Source: Actinernus sp. WN-2022
Lineage: Eukaryota; Cnidaria; Anthozoa; Actiniaria; Actinernidae
Assembly: GCA_030867875.1 (NCBI GenBank)
Contig: JAOWCC010001368.1
Coordinates: 5,518,965 to 5,582,964, forward strand
Direction of reading: 5' to 3'
Length of the DNA: 64,000 nt
The translations under genes and the position numbers were made by a program. Below the pieces are notes generated by a model, which was not told where the DNA came from, did no database searches, and was given only the letters and a program-made list of their open reading frames with translations. Of this stretch, positions 63,859-64,000 are shown piece by piece. Numbering within the stretch: position 1 is the stretch's first letter; each line of letters begins with the position of its first letter.

Positions 63859-64000
63859 TAACGAGTGTATAAAATGGTTATTGTACAGTTGCATGCTCTC
63901 AACAAATGTTTTCTCAGTATATTATAAACAAAAAATTGTATGAACTGCTTGTGCTATACATTTACATGATTTATAGGCACTGAGTGATATTTTGAAAGTT

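Noticed and set aside
63977..64000. Possible WDR70 exon 6 start (ALSDILKV)
   Set aside because: Only 24 bases before the window edge and not matching the expected WDR70 sequence; cannot be decided.

Overview
The window looks like nuclear DNA of an animal, most likely an anthozoan cnidarian (coral or sea anemone). It has split genes with ordinary GT-AG introns, several CR1/L2-like and L1-like LINE remnants, a very high density of short inverted-repeat (MITE-like) elements, and metazoan gene families. The taxon is an inference; nothing in the window names it. No bacterial operons, rRNA genes, free-standing tRNA genes or CRISPR arrays were seen.

Region 1 (1-17.5 kb) is a LINE/satellite complex. 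A 5'-truncated LINE with an intact reverse transcriptase frame (minus strand) abuts about 9.9 kb of a 106-107 bp satellite. The satellite carries marker variants that recur in the same order, so it has higher-order structure. The array is interrupted at 13361-17455 by a near-complete but decayed CR1-like LINE (coiled coil plus SGNH-esterase ORF1, then endonuclease/RT ORF2), and a satellite stub follows at 17456-17505.

Region 2 (17.5-38.2 kb) has no host gene I can recognise. It holds an internally deleted CR1-like LINE (22.4-25.1 kb), a truncated LINE with a clean 13 bp target-site duplication (25.7-26.96 kb), small LINE fragments at 27.9 and 29.3 kb, several MITEs and long poly-C, poly-CT and purine tracts. 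One MITE family has a LINE-filled copy here and an empty copy, in opposite orientation, at 42 kb.

Region 3 (38.2-51.4 kb, plus strand) holds a complete gene for a secreted collagen-like/C1q-domain protein resembling the FAM132 family (adipolin C1QTNF12 / erythroferrone). I can follow two alternative signal-peptide first exons and seven shared exons with matching phases and splice sites to a stop at 51012. Its introns contain a TIR-bounded 52 bp minisatellite, a 30 bp minisatellite, an intronic triplication, long palindromes and several MITEs.

Region 4 (51.4-54.6 kb) has MITEs, an 85-90 bp homopurine tract and weakly supported candidate exons. Region 5 (54.7-64 kb, plus strand) holds the first five coding exons of a WDR70 orthologue, which runs off the right edge before its WD40 repeats. 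Its first intron contains a 1.5 kb foldback element carrying a tRNA-derived SINE. The two host genes are adjacent and co-oriented, and nothing suggests a functional link between them.
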